A stretch of DNA of 64,000 nt from Mesorhizobium onobrychidis (lineage in GTDB: Bacteria; Pseudomonadota; Alphaproteobacteria; Rhizobiales; Rhizobiaceae): NCBI RefSeq assembly GCF_024707545.1, contig NZ_CP062229.1, forward strand, positions 4,445,501-4,509,500. Reading direction: 5' to 3'. Shown here piece after piece: positions 63,594 to 64,000 of this stretch. The notes beneath the pieces were generated by a model that was given only the letters and a program-made list of their open reading frames with translations, did not search any database and had not been told where the DNA came from. Every line of letters begins with the position of its first letter. Position 1 is the stretch's first letter. Position numbers and translations under genes: made by a program.

Positions 63594-64000
63594 TCAGTTC
63601 CTGTCGTCGTCGCCTTGGGTGATCAGCCGCGCGCTGCGCTGACCTGTCGCGTAAATCCATAGCCAGCTCAGCGAAACCGCAAGCCGGTTACGGAAGCCGA
63701 TCAGGAAATAGATGTGCGCGAGACCCCACAGCCACCAGGCCAGCCTGCCGGTGAGCTTGATCCAGCCGAAATCGATCGCGGCGGCGCGCTTGCCGATCGT
63801 CGCCAGATCGCCGTCATGCTTGTAGCGGAAAGGCCGCGGGGTCATGTCGCCGGCAAGCCGGGCCTTGATTGTCGCGGCGACATGCCGGCCCTGCTGTTTG
63901 GCGGCGGGTGCTACGCCGGGCACCATGCGGCCATCCGGCCGCAGGACGTGTGCTGCGTCGCCGACGACGAAAATCTCCGGGCTGCCCGGCACGGTCAGGT
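63594..64000 (-). CDS. ndh: Type II NADH dehydrogenase-like FAD oxidoreductase, 5' part outside window
   Basis: The last 135 or so residues of the protein are visible. PGSPEIFVVGDAAHVLRPDGRMVPGVAPAAKQQGRHVAATIKARL is the second FAD-binding motif (the GD in VVGDAA) of the NDH-2 family. FRYKHDGDLATIGKRAAAIDFGWIKLTGRLAWWLWGLAHIYFLIGFRNRLAVSLSWLWIYATGQRSARLI is the membrane-attached C-terminal region typical of these single-subunit NADH:quinone oxidoreductases. The frame is open to the window edge, so the start is not visible. Confidence 0.88.
   Translation of the reverse strand, partial: LTVPGSPEIFVVGDAAHVLRPDGRMVPGVAPAAKQQGRHVAATIKARLAGDMTPRPFRYKHDGDLATIGKRAAAIDFGWIKLTGRLAWWLWGLAHIYFLIGFRNRLAVSLSWLWIYATGQRSARLITQGDDDRN

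Overview
The window looks like a chromosome segment of a Mesorhizobium-type alphaproteobacterium (Rhizobiales, Phyllobacteriaceae). The gene order dusB(nifR3)-ntrB-ntrC-ntrY-ntrX, hfq-hflX, a fused ispDF, the pdhA-pdhB-pdhC-lpdA-lipA block with a lipoyl domain on E1 beta, OpgC, DUF992 and DUF2076 proteins, high GC content, and dispersed palindromic intergenic repeats all point there. This assignment is inference from gene content; no database was searched.

Left part, about 1-14.3 kb, is accessory and partly decayed. It holds a zinc-ribbon protein cut by the window edge, a frameshifted remnant of an ATP-dependent DNA ligase, an orphan receiver protein, and a small exported protein with an in-frame stop. 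A co-directional minus-strand block (11481 to 2356) follows, made largely of exported or membrane proteins: arylsulfatase, a sulfatase remnant, a Gly/His-rich protein, a DUF992 protein, a Tat-type HAD phosphatase, a PQQ-dependent dehydrogenase, and a cyanide-insensitive-type quinol oxidase (cydAB/cioAB). A membrane-spanning TolB-like/TPR protein is divergently transcribed. Three perfect 8-bp palindromes at a 10-bp period lie between it and the sulfatase. The region ends at a tRNA cluster (14335-14717): a degenerate tRNA, an intact tRNA-Ser(UGA), and the 5' half of a second tRNA-Ser(UGA). This looks like an island boundary.

From 15.1 to 25.1 kb the genes are mostly plus-strand housekeeping: rlpA, a DacC/DacF-like protein with altered catalytic motifs, tmk-holB-metG-tatD-type hydrolase-MBL hydrolase, a YbaK protein, and a TetR gene divergent from a homocysteine S-methyltransferase. 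From 25.3 to 28.0 kb a small insertion-like module (exported RidA plus TetR with a nested palindromic operator) abuts a 5'-truncated agmatinase. From 28.1 to 36 kb come DUF2076, a Bax-inhibitor-1 protein, an ECF sigma/anti-sigma pair, OpgC, an aromatic aminotransferase, mazG and hfq-hflX.

From 36.4 to 45 kb lie a D-amino-acid aminotransferase and the complete nitrogen-regulation cluster. From 45.2 to 62.2 kb come isoprenoid synthesis (ispDF), pncC, a COQ10/RatA protein, lipoate and pyruvate dehydrogenase genes, an FtsB-like protein, enolase, small stress or envelope genes, kdsA, and a cyclopropane-fatty-acid synthase-family gene. An IS481-family element (62241-63242) sits exactly at the cfa stop codon with a CCTAGG target duplication. 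Beyond it are a cpdB/5'-nucleotidase remnant and the 3' part of a type II NADH dehydrogenase-like gene running off the window.

Dispersed palindromes fall into at least three families. Two of them (called A and B here) are repeatedly joined through a conserved ACACTTTG-like linker, which suggests a composite mobile repeat. No CRISPR array, rRNA or prophage was seen.
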